Shown in pieces: positions 1-7,444 of a stretch of 64,000 nt of DNA (positions within the stretch are counted from its first letter, which is position 1; each line of letters starts with the position of its first letter). Origin of the DNA: Methanomassiliicoccaceae archaeon UBA71 (GTDB lineage Archaea > Thermoplasmatota > Thermoplasmata > Methanomassiliicoccales > Methanomethylophilaceae); assembly GCA_002504405.1 (NCBI GenBank), contig DARO01000005.1:186001-250000 (forward strand), written 5' to 3'. Both the position numbers and the translations under genes were made by a program. A model generated the notes under the pieces. That model saw nothing but the letters and a program-made list of their open reading frames with translations. It was not told the DNA's origin and ran no database searches.

Positions 1-234
1 AGGTTCGCTTGGCCGGAGGCAGACGGATTGACAGGTAGGTTCGGCCTCAACGTCAGATGCGGGCATATCATCAGGAAAGGGGAGGTTGTGGACACCATCA
101 GCAACGCCCTCCTGATGGGCAACATGATCGATGCCGTGAAGAACATCGAGCTTATAGGAAAAGATGTCCGGCAGATGGGTGTTGTCAGCGTGCCCACGAT
201 GAGCTTCTCTGGAACGGAGCTTGTAGGGAACTGA
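1..234 (+). CDS. TldD/PmbA family metalloprotease, C-terminal fragment
   Basis: The gene enters from the left edge and is open from base 1; only the last 77 residues are present. The visible segment (FGLNVRCGHIIRKGEVV, then LLMGNMIDAVKNIELIGKDVR) matches the C-terminal domain of the TldD/PmbA family, where a glycine-rich GN motif precedes a KNI..IG.D stretch. TldD and PmbA proteins are zinc proteases acting on unfolded or modified peptides. The HExxxH motif would lie upstream of the window, so activity cannot be judged. The gene ends at a GC-rich hairpin that it shares with the convergent small gene on its right. Confidence 0.72.
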   Translation, partial: RFAWPEADGLTGRFGLNVRCGHIIRKGEVVDTISNALLMGNMIDAVKNIELIGKDVRQMGVVSVPTMSFSGTELVGN

Positions 235-239
235 TCCCG

Positions 240-259
240 GGAGGGGAGCAATCCCCTCC
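240..259. terminator. Hairpin between convergent genes
   Basis: A perfect 7-bp stem GGAGGGG/CCCCTCC with a 6-nt loop lies between the tldD-like stop and the stop of the minus-strand gene starting at 493. It can serve both strands. Similar GGGG-loop-CCCC hairpins close many genes in this window, so this looks like the standard 3'-end form here. Terminator function is inferred. Confidence 0.5.
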
Positions 260-493
260 TCACTCTTCCGCATCTTCTTCCAGGTCCCCCTCCCCCTCGG
301 ACCGGGGCTCCTCCTCCGTTGCAGAGGAGTTGCATTGCTCTGCCCAATCGGGGCAGTACTCGGTCCAGTCGTCGAGACAGTTCTTGCAGTAGGGGATGTC
401 TTTAGGATCTATGTGGAAGACCTTGCGCGGTCTGGTGAGGTCCTCGTTCCCGTTCTCATCCTTCTCGTACTCAATGACGATCTTCCCTATCAT
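260..493 (-). CDS. Small acidic Cys-containing protein of unknown function
   Basis: A 77-residue acidic protein that I do not recognise. It has an N-terminal beta-like stretch (MIGKIVIEYEKDENG), a central cysteine set (YCKNCLDDW...YCPDW...QC) that could bind zinc or an Fe-S cluster, and a highly acidic tail (EEEPRSEGEGDLEEDAEE). A TATA-like box on the minus strand lies about 30-40 nt upstream of the ATG. It stands alone, convergent to the tldD-like gene. Codon use matches the neighbours, so I take it as real. Confidence 0.6.
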   Translation of the reverse strand: MIGKIVIEYEKDENGNEDLTRPRKVFHIDPKDIPYCKNCLDDWTEYCPDWAEQCNSSATEEEPRSEGEGDLEEDAEE

Positions 494-597
494 CGGATCA
501 CGGATTCAGTACGCTGGATGATATGATAAACATTAGTCTGTTATCTTTGTTATGTAAAATCCGGGACTGGGATGCGGATAAGTGATGTCGATGCTTC

Positions 598-981
598 TCA
601 GAATGGCGGCAGAAGGGTGATCCTCTGCCTGTCTCCTGCATTCTCCAGGTCGGAGCAGTCCCCTGTCATCCTCCCTATCTTTATGACAGGGTAGGGGGCG
701 ACCGGTTTCCCGTCCTCGCCGCTCAGGGGTGTGGGCCCATAGAAGATGCAGAACGCCCCTGGGCCCGGCCAGTATGCGACATCCCCGATCTCGAGTTCCG
801 TGGTGCGGCCCTCCTTCGGATAGGTGATGTCGGTGAGTGGGCATTCACAATAGATCATCCCGCCCAGCATGTTGGTTTCCAAGCTGATCGGGAGTGAAAG
901 CCAGATGGCGTTCGAGATGTCGGAGCCGTCGAGGTCTCCCTGGAACTCCCCGTTCCTAGTCCGGACGGTGAATCTGCTCAT
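598..981 (-). CDS. Cyclophilin-like fold protein
   Basis: This protein of about 127 residues has the pattern of the small cyclophilin-like family typified by Thermotoga TM1367. The segments ISNAIWLSLPISLETNMLGG, ELEIGDVAYWPGPGAFCIFYGPTPLS and PVIKIGRMTG are characteristic. These proteins have the cyclophilin barrel but usually lack proven prolyl isomerase activity. I start at the ATG (981); a GTG three codons earlier (990) is also possible. The gene begins 22 nt after the ilvC stop on the same strand, so it is probably co-transcribed with ilvC. Its biochemical role is unknown. Confidence 0.72.
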   Translation of the reverse strand: MSRFTVRTRNGEFQGDLDGSDISNAIWLSLPISLETNMLGGMIYCECPLTDITYPKEGRTTELEIGDVAYWPGPGAFCIFYGPTPLSGEDGKPVAPYPVIKIGRMTGDCSDLENAGDRQRITLLPPF

Positions 982-1003
982 GAACGCCACCGGCTTTGTT
1001 TGA

Positions 1004-1990
1004 TCAGTTCTTCCTCTCGAAGAGCTGGCGGATCTCGCGTCCGACGACCTCGAGCTGGAGCTGCTTCTCGTCCTCCTCCATCTTCTTGAGGTTGACGAGC
1101 CCGTCAGCCCACTCCTGCCTCCACTGGGTCTTGAACGTGCCGTCCTCGATGTCCTTCAGGATGGACTCCATGCCCTTCTTGGACTCCTCGGTGACGACCC
1201 TCTCCCTCCTGGTCATCCCGCCGTACTCGGCGGTGTTGGAGACGACGTGCCACATGAGCTCGAATCCACCCTTGTTGATGAGGTCGACGATGAGCTTGGT
1301 CTCGTGGAGGACCTCGAAGTATGCCATCTGCGGAGGGTACCCGGCCTCGACCAGGGTCTCGAATCCGCGCTTTATGAGCTCAGTCTGCCCGCCGCAGAGG
1401 ACCGCCTGCTCTCCGAAGAGGTCGGTGTAGGTCTCGTTGTCGAATGTCGTCTCATAGACTCCGGCGCGGGTGGATCCGAGTCCCTTGGCGAGAGCGAGGG
1501 CAACGGCCTTGGCGTTGCCGGTGACGTCCTGGTGGATGCAGATGAGTGCGGGGACACCGAATCCCTCGAGGAAGACGACCCTCTCCATGTCTCCGGGGGA
1601 CTTGGGGGCCATCATGATGACATCGACGTCTGCGGGAGGGACGATGAGCTTGTATGTGATAGCGAATCCGTGGGCGAATTCAAGGGCAGCGCCCTTCTTG
1701 AGGTTGGGCTCGACGTACTGCTTGTAGATGTCAGGCTGGATCTCATCGGGCAGCAGCATCATGACGACGTCCGCATCCTTGACAGCGTCGGCGAACTCGG
1801 CGACCTTGAGTCCGTCCTCCTTGGCCTTGTTCCAGGAGGCCCCATCCTTCCTGACACCGACGGTGACGTCGAGTCCGGAGTCGTGGAAGCAGAGGGCCTG
1901 TGCCCTCCCCTGGGCGCCGTATCCGAGAACGGCGACCTTCTTGCCATCGAGGACCTTCAGGTCCGCATCTTTGTCATGGTAAATCTGCAT
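1004..1990 (-). CDS. ilvC: Ketol-acid reductoisomerase
   Basis: IlvC converts acetolactate or acetohydroxybutyrate to the dihydroxy acid with NADPH and Mg2+ in valine, leucine and isoleucine synthesis. At 328 residues it is a class I enzyme. It has the Rossmann motif GYGAQGRAQA (about residues 23-32), the cofactor-loop stretch GVRKDGASW, the catalytic-region FAHGF, and the metal-site region ETDLFGEQAVLCGG in the variant form ETYTDLFGEQAVLCGG. Oddly, the usual APKGPGH motif reads APKSPGD: the lysine is kept but the final histidine is aspartate. A TATA-like box (AGTATAAATCC in minus sense, about 2021-2031) sits upstream, with an SD-like AGGTG before the ATG. The partner ilvB genes are about 18 kb away. 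Confidence 0.95.
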   Translation of the reverse strand: MQIYHDKDADLKVLDGKKVAVLGYGAQGRAQALCFHDSGLDVTVGVRKDGASWNKAKEDGLKVAEFADAVKDADVVMMLLPDEIQPDIYKQYVEPNLKKGAALEFAHGFAITYKLIVPPADVDVIMMAPKSPGDMERVVFLEGFGVPALICIHQDVTGNAKAVALALAKGLGSTRAGVYETTFDNETYTDLFGEQAVLCGGQTELIKRGFETLVEAGYPPQMAYFEVLHETKLIVDLINKGGFELMWHVVSNTAEYGGMTRRERVVTEESKKGMESILKDIEDGTFKTQWRQEWADGLVNLKKMEEDEKQLQLEVVGREIRQLFERKN

Positions 1991-2148
1991 GGTTTACACC
2001 TAGGGGTGCGTACTGTCAAGTTGGATTTATACTTGTTCAGGGACGCGCGCGACTATGTAGGACTACTGCAGATGTGACCTGGGCGTGAAAATTCTGCATC
2101 CTCCCTCCCTCGATAACGATTTATAATCTATTCGGCGTACCAACGCCA

Positions 2149-3519
2149 ATGGAGCAAGCTGACACCCGCGGCAGCTTCTCGGGTAAGATGGGGTTCATCA
2201 TGGCCGCTGCAGGTTCGGCGGTCGGGCTCGGGAATCTGTGGCGTTTCCCTTACTTAGCCGAGCAATATGGCGGGGGGATTTTCCTTCTCACGTATGTTGT
2301 TCTGGTCATAATCTTCGGAATAATGCTGATGATTACAGAACTGGCGATAGGGAGGCGCACGGGGAAATCCTGCATAGATGCGTTCATCGAAATGAGCAGC
2401 AAGTACAAGGTCATAGGCTGGCTGGCTGCTCTCGTTCCCATCATAATTGTTCCATACTACTGTGTGGTCGGAGGCTGGGTGACCAAGTATTTCGTGAACT
2501 ACGCCTTCGATTCCGGGGTGGATCTCGCAGTACCCGGCTTCTTCGATGATTTCAAGGCGGCGAGCCTTCCAGGAATTTTTGACAGTCCCGTTACATGGTT
2601 CCTGATATTCGCGTTCCTAACAGTCGCAGTAGTGGTTTTCGGTGTCGAGAAGGGCATCGAGAAGATCAGCAAGATACTGATGCCCGCCTTGTTCGTGCTT
2701 CTCATAGGGCTGTGCGTTTACATGCTCACCCTCGACGGATTCGTCGACGGAGTTGCCGACTACATCGTTCCCGATCTCGGCGAGTTCTCTATGAACACCG
2801 TGCTGGGGGCACTCGGCCAGCTGTTCTACTCCCTTTCCTTGGCGATGGGCATCATGATCACATACGGCTCATACATGAAGAAGAACGTGGACATAGAGAA
2901 GGCAGCCCTGTCTATAAGTCTCACAGACATGATGGTGGCGTTCTTCTGCGGATTCCTCATCGTTCCCGCCATCGCGGTCTTCTCCACCCAGGCCATATCC
3001 AGCGGTCCCGGCCTGATGTTCGAGACAATGCCTCTTGTGTTCGATTCGATGAGCGGGCAGGGTGTGATAGTCGGAGCTGCGTTCTTCCTTCTGGCAATGT
3101 TCGCGGCATGGACCTCGTCGATATCCCTGACGGAGACTGTCGTCTCCCTGTTCAAGGACCATCTGAAGTGGAAGCGCACGTTGGCCTGCCTCGTTGCTGC
3201 GGTGTTGATCGTCGGAGTGGGGATGCTGTCATGCCTTGGATACGGTCCACTGGCAGGCATCACCATACTCGACAAGGAGTTCCTCGACTTCTTCGATTTC
3301 ATCACAAACTCCGTGCTAATGCCGATCGTGGCCATGGCCACGTGTTTCGTCGTCGGGCACGTTGTGACTACGAAATTCGTAGAGGAAGAGGTGGAGATAT
3401 CGAGCAAGTTCAGGTCGAAGAAGCTGTACGGCGTTATGATCCAGTGGGTCTGCCCGGTCCTGATCTTCATCATCCTGGTTATGGGCCTGCTCGACGGGTT
3501 CGGGATCTACAGCATATGA
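2149..3519 (+). CDS. Sodium:neurotransmitter symporter family (SNF/NSS) transporter
   Basis: A 456-residue membrane protein with the NSS hallmark in the first helix, GSAVGLGNLWRFPYL (about residues 22-36), which forms the Na+ and substrate site in LeuT-type transporters. About 11 hydrophobic segments follow, as in prokaryotic TnaT/MhsT-like members. The substrate is probably an amino acid, but the sequence does not tell which. The ATG lies about 27 nt after a TATA box (TTTATAATC, 2119-2127), so the mRNA is probably leaderless. The MarR-like gene starts just beyond its stop. Confidence 0.9.
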   Translation: MEQADTRGSFSGKMGFIMAAAGSAVGLGNLWRFPYLAEQYGGGIFLLTYVVLVIIFGIMLMITELAIGRRTGKSCIDAFIEMSSKYKVIGWLAALVPIIIVPYYCVVGGWVTKYFVNYAFDSGVDLAVPGFFDDFKAASLPGIFDSPVTWFLIFAFLTVAVVVFGVEKGIEKISKILMPALFVLLIGLCVYMLTLDGFVDGVADYIVPDLGEFSMNTVLGALGQLFYSLSLAMGIMITYGSYMKKNVDIEKAALSISLTDMMVAFFCGFLIVPAIAVFSTQAISSGPGLMFETMPLVFDSMSGQGVIVGAAFFLLAMFAAWTSSISLTETVVSLFKDHLKWKRTLACLVAAVLIVGVGMLSCLGYGPLAGITILDKEFLDFFDFITNSVLMPIVAMATCFVVGHVVTTKFVEEEVEISSKFRSKKLYGVMIQWVCPVLIFIILVMGLLDGFGIYSI

Positions 3520-3530
3520 GGCGATGGGGG

Positions 3531-3998
3531 ATGATTGATCCGTCCAGTGAGAACGAGAAGGTGGTGCAGAAGATATTCTGCTTCCCCAAGAAGATGAACC
3601 AGTGCGTCAAGCTGTTCGCTTCCCTGTATCTCAAGGACACCCGGATCAAGCCCCAATACCTCATCTTCATCTCCGGGATCGGGAACAGTGACGGGATTTC
3701 CCAGAAGGATCTGAACGAGCTTGTCCCATTCGACAAGTCTTACGTCTCGACGGTGGTCAGGGAACTCATCGAACTGGGCTTCGTGTACAACGACAGCTCG
3801 GGTAAGGTCCACTGTCTCCGTCTGACGGATTTCGGCAGGGACATACATGCTATGAGCAGCATGATGTTCGATCTCCTGGACAAGACGATGTTCGATGTGC
3901 TCACAGACGAAGAGAAGAGAGCCCTTGAGCAGATCATGCAGAAGCTCAACAATCGCGCTGACGAGATCATAGGTGAATACTCCCAGAAAATTAGTTGA
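3531..3998 (+). CDS. MarR family transcriptional regulator
   Basis: A 155-residue winged-helix protein. The segment ISQKDLNELVPFDKSYVSTVVRELIELGFV is the MarR helix-turn-helix, followed by a basic wing (KVHCLRLTDFGRDIH) and C-terminal dimerisation helices. The ATG at 3531 is chosen because GAGG lies about 8 nt upstream; an in-frame ATG at 3516 overlaps the transporter stop by 3-4 nt and is possible. It probably controls the MDR transporter that follows, because a perfect 12-bp palindrome lies in that promoter at 4124-4135. That link is inferred from position and from how MarR/EmrR systems are usually arranged. Confidence 0.88.
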   Translation: MIDPSSENEKVVQKIFCFPKKMNQCVKLFASLYLKDTRIKPQYLIFISGIGNSDGISQKDLNELVPFDKSYVSTVVRELIELGFVYNDSSGKVHCLRLTDFGRDIHAMSSMMFDLLDKTMFDVLTDEEKRALEQIMQKLNNRADEIIGEYSQKIS

Positions 3999-4120
3999 GT
4001 ACAAAACTATCCTGAAAACATCTTAATTTTTTCATTTCTTGATATTTATTTATATACAATACAGCAGAAATGGCAGGCAAGGGAATCGCCATTGATTCCA
4101 ATAGTTCAATGCCGGATTCA

Positions 4121-4138
4121 GAACATATTAATATGTCC
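4121..4138 (+). promoter_or_regulatory. Palindromic operator overlapping the MDR transporter promoter
   Basis: The core CATATTAATATG (4124-4135) is a perfect 12-bp palindrome and extends to 18 bp with one mismatched pair. Its AT-rich centre can act as the TATA element, placing transcription start near 4150-4156. The likely start codon of the transporter is about 45 nt downstream. A MarR-type gene lies just upstream. Binding of that regulator here would block TBP. The palindrome is seen directly; its role is inferred. Confidence 0.6.
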
Positions 4139-4175
4139 TCACTTTGGACTGCATGTTCTGAAAGGAGGGTTCAAT

Positions 4176-5720
4176 ATCGCCACAGAGCAAATCACTTACA
4201 AGAATATCGATAAGAGGACCCGTACCACCATAATGGCAGGTCTGTGCCTCGCGATGCTCATCGCATGCTTCGACGGTACCATCGTCGGAACCTGCGGTCC
4301 CGTCATTGCCGAGGACCTACACGGTACGGACCTCTATGCATGGATGGTCACCGCATATCTGCTGTGCGAGACCGTAATGATCCCCATCGCCGGGAAACTG
4401 TCCGACATATACGGAAGGAAGCCCCTGTTCCTCATCGGCCTCGTTCTCTTCATGATAGGCTCCGTCGTGGCGGGGATGTCCTTCAACATGGAGATGCTCA
4501 TCCTATGCCGTGCAATCCAGGGATTCGGAGGAGGTATCCTCATTCCTGTAGCTACGGCCGCAGTAGCGGACCTCTACCCTCCCCGCGAGAGGGGTAAGAT
4601 GCAAGGGCTTCTCGGTGCCCTGTTCGGAATCGGGAGCGGTATCGGCCCGCTCATGGGAGGCTACATAGAGCAGTCCCTTAGCTGGCACTGGATATTCTAC
4701 ATCAACGTGCCTCTGGCAATCGTGTGTTTCATCCTCACCATCAAGAAATTCCCCGCACCGACGAACATCGGCGTCCATGTAATCGATACCAAGGGTATCG
4801 CCCTCCTTTCCCTGTTCATCCTGGATCTGCTCCTGCTAATCGAGTTCGGGGGTTCCGAGTTCGAGTGGGTCAGCGCCCAGTCCATAGCCATGGTCGTCGT
4901 CGCGATCCTCCTGCTTCTGTTCTTCATCAAGGTGGAGAAGAAGGCGGTGGATCCTGTTCTGGCCCCCCATCTCATAGAGAACAAGACTGTCATCATGTCC
5001 GCCATTTTCATGTTCATCTTCGGACTGGGAATGATGGGTGCGATGACATATGCATCCATGTTCGCCATAACCATATTCGGCCTCACGACACTGGAGGCAG
5101 GCGAGTGGTCCCTGGCGATGGTCGCAGGAATGCTCATCACATCCGTGGTCAGCGGCAGGATAGTGGAGAAGTCCGGGCCCAGGGTCTGGCTCGTTGTAGG
5201 TCCCATCCTTAGTTTCGTGGGACTCTACTTCATGTCTCAGATGACAGTCGGGACTACCATGGAGCACTATCTCTTCAGCACGTTCATCCTCGGTCTGGGA
5301 CTCGGATGCATGATGGCGCCGATCATGTCCTCCGTGCAGAACAGCTCCAAGACCTCCGAGATGGGAATGACGACATCCTCCGTCAACCTCATCAGATCCA
5401 TCGGGGCCACCATGGGGACGGCTGTTTTCGCAATGATCATCAACGCCAGGATCTCCGGAGAACTCCAGACCCTCCTCCCCGACATCTACGACAAGATCAG
5501 TCACGACACCGGAGTGCTCGATGACATCATGAACGGGCTCATCCCCCCAGAGGATATACCCAACGTGATTCTCGCATTCGCCAACAGTGTCGACACGGCC
5601 TTCCTCATCGGGGGAATCCTGATCCTGCTCCTCTCCATCATCGGCGTGGTGTACAAGGTCACCAAGCCCGTCGATGAGGAGATGGAGCTCGTCAAGGAGC
5701 ACATCGAATCCAAAGAATGA
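4176..5720 (+). CDS. MFS multidrug efflux transporter, DHA2 (EmrB/QacA) family
   Basis: A 14-helix drug:H+ antiporter of about 514 residues. Motif D1-like FDGTIVGTCGPVI in TM1, motif A (GKLSDIYGRKPLF) between TM2 and TM3, RAIQGFGGG in TM4 and motif C (GIGSGIGPLMGGYI) in TM5 are all visible. The start is unusual. A strong SD (GGAGGG, 4164-4169) stands 6 nt before codon 4176, which is ATC, not ATG; the next residues ATEQITYKN make a natural N-terminus. In-frame ATGs at 4092 (28 codons upstream, before the proposed transcription start) and 4233 (19 codons inside, just before TM1) are alternatives. Either ATC is used or an ATG has mutated. The upstream MarR gene and operator suggest drug-inducible control. 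Confidence 0.88.
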   Translation: MATEQITYKNIDKRTRTTIMAGLCLAMLIACFDGTIVGTCGPVIAEDLHGTDLYAWMVTAYLLCETVMIPIAGKLSDIYGRKPLFLIGLVLFMIGSVVAGMSFNMEMLILCRAIQGFGGGILIPVATAAVADLYPPRERGKMQGLLGALFGIGSGIGPLMGGYIEQSLSWHWIFYINVPLAIVCFILTIKKFPAPTNIGVHVIDTKGIALLSLFILDLLLLIEFGGSEFEWVSAQSIAMVVVAILLLLFFIKVEKKAVDPVLAPHLIENKTVIMSAIFMFIFGLGMMGAMTYASMFAITIFGLTTLEAGEWSLAMVAGMLITSVVSGRIVEKSGPRVWLVVGPILSFVGLYFMSQMTVGTTMEHYLFSTFILGLGLGCMMAPIMSSVQNSSKTSEMGMTTSSVNLIRSIGATMGTAVFAMIINARISGELQTLLPDIYDKISHDTGVLDDIMNGLIPPEDIPNVILAFANSVDTAFLIGGILILLLSIIGVVYKVTKPVDEEMELVKEHIESKE

Positions 5721-5736
5721 CGGGGTCATCCCCCGT
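5720..5736 (+). terminator. Hairpin after the MDR transporter
   Basis: ACGGGG/CCCCGT stem with a 5-nt loop, starting on the last base of the stop codon and followed by a T-rich run (CAAACCTTTTACC). The T-rich run may also serve as the TATA region of the next, leaderless gene. Confidence 0.5.
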
Positions 5737-5770
5737 CAAACCTTTTACCGTCCCACCTTTTCTCATCCTC

Positions 5771-6328
5771 ATGGATTTCATGGAGCGTGCGCGTGCCGGG
5801 ATCGAGACCTCCTCGGACGACCCCGATGTTGGGGAGTTCATTGATGCACAGATGAGGGCGCGTGCCCTCTGCGAGAGGTTCAACGTCCCGTGCACTCCCG
5901 ACAATGTCCGCCGTTCGATACTGGAGGAGCTCTTCGGCAGGGAGATCGATGAGGGGACGGAGATCAACCCGACGTTCAGATGCGACGTGGGGACGAACAT
6001 CTCCTTCGGAAGAAACCTCCGCATAAACTACGACTGCGTCATCCTGGACTCCGCAGAGGTGGTGATAGGCGACTACGTAATGATCGGTCCGAGAACCGTC
6101 ATCGCCACTCCGAACCATTCGATGGATCCGATGCGCAGGAGGTCCGTGGCCACCGTGGCCAGCAGGGTCGAGATAGGCGATGATGTCTGGATAGGCGCAG
6201 GGTCGGTAATCCTCCCCGGAGCGAGGATCGGCCGGGGTGCGGTCATTGCCGCAGGGGCAGTGGTGAGGGGTGATGTACCGGAGGGCGCCCTCTATGGTGG
6301 CGTGCCGGCGAAGGACCTCCGGGGATGA
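5771..6328 (+). CDS. Sugar/maltose O-acetyltransferase-like hexapeptide-repeat protein
   Basis: A 185-residue left-handed beta-helix acetyltransferase of the maltose/galactoside acetyltransferase (LacA/Maa/NodL) type. It has an N-terminal helical cap (ARALCERFN), then the family signature FRCDVGTNISFG, NHSMDP with the catalytic histidine, hexapeptide turns (VEIGDDVWIGAGSVILPGA) and the closing GVPAKDLRG. It should transfer acetyl from acetyl-CoA to a sugar or related acceptor; the acceptor is unknown. I choose the ATG at 5771 because it lies about 27 nt after a TTTTA box. An upstream extension of 18 codons has no family match. The nitrilase gene follows after 4 nt. Confidence 0.85.
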   Translation: MDFMERARAGIETSSDDPDVGEFIDAQMRARALCERFNVPCTPDNVRRSILEELFGREIDEGTEINPTFRCDVGTNISFGRNLRINYDCVILDSAEVVIGDYVMIGPRTVIATPNHSMDPMRRRSVATVASRVEIGDDVWIGAGSVILPGARIGRGAVIAAGAVVRGDVPEGALYGGVPAKDLRG

Positions 6329-6332
6329 CCGC

Positions 6333-7169
6333 ATGCTGAACATCGCAGCGGTCCAGATGCGCTCCATACTTGGGGATGTCGGCGGCAACGTCCGTCGTGC
6401 CATCGAGGCGATAGAGGCGGCCTCATCGAGCGGAGCGGACGTGGTCTGCCTTCCGGAAGCTGTGCTGACGGGGTACGCGATGCCGGGTAGCGCCGATCAT
6501 CCGCTGCCGAAATGCGGCCCGGATGTGATGGCGGTGGTCGATGCGACCTCAGACTACGGGGTATGCGCATGCTTCGGGTTCGTGGAGGACGGCCCATACA
6601 TCACGCAGGCAGTTGCCGAGGACGGGAGGCTGGTCGGCATGTATCGCAAGACCCATCTGGGGGGAAGGGAGGAACCAGTGATCAGGAGAGGGGATTCGAT
6701 AGATGTGTTCCGCACCCGCAGGGCGACCATCGGCATCCAGCTTTGCTGGGAGTCGCACATCCCGGAGATAACCGGGACCCTGGCGATCAAGGGCGCGGAC
6801 ATAGTCCTAATGCCTCATGCGTCGGGCCTCTCGCCAGGTCGCAGGAAGGAGGTGTGGGGCCGCATACTCCCCGCAAGGGCCTATGACAACACGGTCTTCA
6901 TCATCGCATGCAACCAATGCGGGGACAACGGGGCAGGAACAGTCTTCGGTGGAGGCGCGGCCATCTACGGTCCGCGCGGACAACTGATCGAAGAGGACTA
7001 CTCGGGGAGGACGGTGCTGACGGCAAGCATCGATACGGGGGAGCTCGAGGCAATCAGGCACGGAAACAGGGATTCTATGAGGAACCTGTATTTCCTGGAG
7101 AAGAGGCGTCCGGAGCTGTACTTCAGACGAAGACGGTATGATTGCACCCGGCCAGTGATACTATGGTAA
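6333..7169 (+). CDS. Carbon-nitrogen hydrolase (nitrilase superfamily)
   Basis: A 278-residue amidase-fold enzyme with the full Glu-Lys-Cys triad: CLPEAVLTGY (Glu about residue 42), YRKTHLGG (Lys about 109) and IQLCWESHIPE (Cys about 143). The family cleaves C-N bonds in amides, nitriles or carbamoyl compounds; N-carbamoylputrescine amidase-like or omega-amidase-like roles are possible. The start follows the acetyltransferase stop by 4 nt, so the two form an operon. The C-terminal 20 residues (YFRRRRYDCTRPVILW) are basic and unlike typical members, and may hint at a membrane or nucleic acid contact, or at an eroded 3' end. Confidence 0.88.
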   Translation: MLNIAAVQMRSILGDVGGNVRRAIEAIEAASSSGADVVCLPEAVLTGYAMPGSADHPLPKCGPDVMAVVDATSDYGVCACFGFVEDGPYITQAVAEDGRLVGMYRKTHLGGREEPVIRRGDSIDVFRTRRATIGIQLCWESHIPEITGTLAIKGADIVLMPHASGLSPGRRKEVWGRILPARAYDNTVFIIACNQCGDNGAGTVFGGGAAIYGPRGQLIEEDYSGRTVLTASIDTGELEAIRHGNRDSMRNLYFLEKRRPELYFRRRRYDCTRPVILW

Positions 7170-7189
7170 ATGTGTACTACGGTCGACAA

Positions 7190-7371
7190 TGACGGCCGGG
7201 TGCTGTGATGTGAGTATAGGCATCGGTTACGCAGTTTCCTTATGTCCACCTCCTCCGCAGGCTCTTGAGGCCACGGGTCATCGTAGTCCTTTCCAACCTG
7301 GCCCTCGATCAGCCGCCGGACGTCCAGCGTCACGATCCCATCCTCCGTCCGAAGCTGTTCGTGCAGGACAT
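7190..7371 (-). pseudogene. Probable truncated, frameshifted gene remnant
   Basis: On the minus strand an open frame reads VLHEQLRTEDGIVTLDV, then RRLIEGQVGKDYDDPWPQEP and AEEVDIRKLRN with codon use like real genes here. It has no natural start. The ATG at 7371, ideally placed for a leaderless message from the promoter at 7394-7401, is in another frame and stops after 13 codons. The coding-like stretch fades at about 7190, running antisense into the nitrilase gene. I do not recognise the family. I read it as the decayed 5' part of a gene that was controlled by the DtxR-like promoter. Confidence 0.3.
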
Positions 7372-7374
7372 GAA

Positions 7375-7419
7375 TTTAGGATAGCCTAAAAAGTATAAAT
7401 AGATTTAGTCTATCCTAAA
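7375..7419. promoter_or_regulatory. Symmetric promoter with two DtxR/IdeR-like metal-regulator boxes
   Basis: Two 16-bp boxes, TTTAGGATAGCCTAAA (7375-7390) and TTTAGTCTATCCTAAA (7404-7419), flank TATAAATA (7394-7401). The outer arms TTTAGGATAG and CTATCCTAAA form a perfect 10-bp inverted repeat centred on the TATA box. The left box closely matches the known DtxR/IdeR operator (TTAGGTTAGCCTAACC-type). A leaderless ATG sits about 25 nt from the TATA centre on each side (7371 minus, 7421 plus). Iron- or manganese-dependent repression is inferred from the motif; no dtxR gene lies in the window. Confidence 0.65.
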
Positions 7420-7422
7420 GAT

Positions 7423-7439
7423 GGGGGTGGGATACCCCC
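7423..7439 (-). terminator. Hairpin at the 3' end of the ech operon
   Basis: GGGGGT/ACCCCC stem with a 5-nt loop directly beyond the echF stop codon. It most likely ends the minus-strand ech transcript. It also sits at the start of any plus-strand transcript from the promoter at 7394-7401. Confidence 0.45.
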
Positions 7440-7444
7440 TGTTT

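Noticed and set aside
1247..2077. Long plus-strand open frame antisense to ilvC
   Set aside because: It mirrors the ilvC reading frame, with the acidic low-complexity composition typical of antisense frames in GC-rich genes.
4092..4175. 28-codon N-terminal extension of the MDR transporter
   Set aside because: It spans the palindromic operator and predicted transcription start, contains the SD inside its frame, and has no resemblance to DHA2 N-termini.
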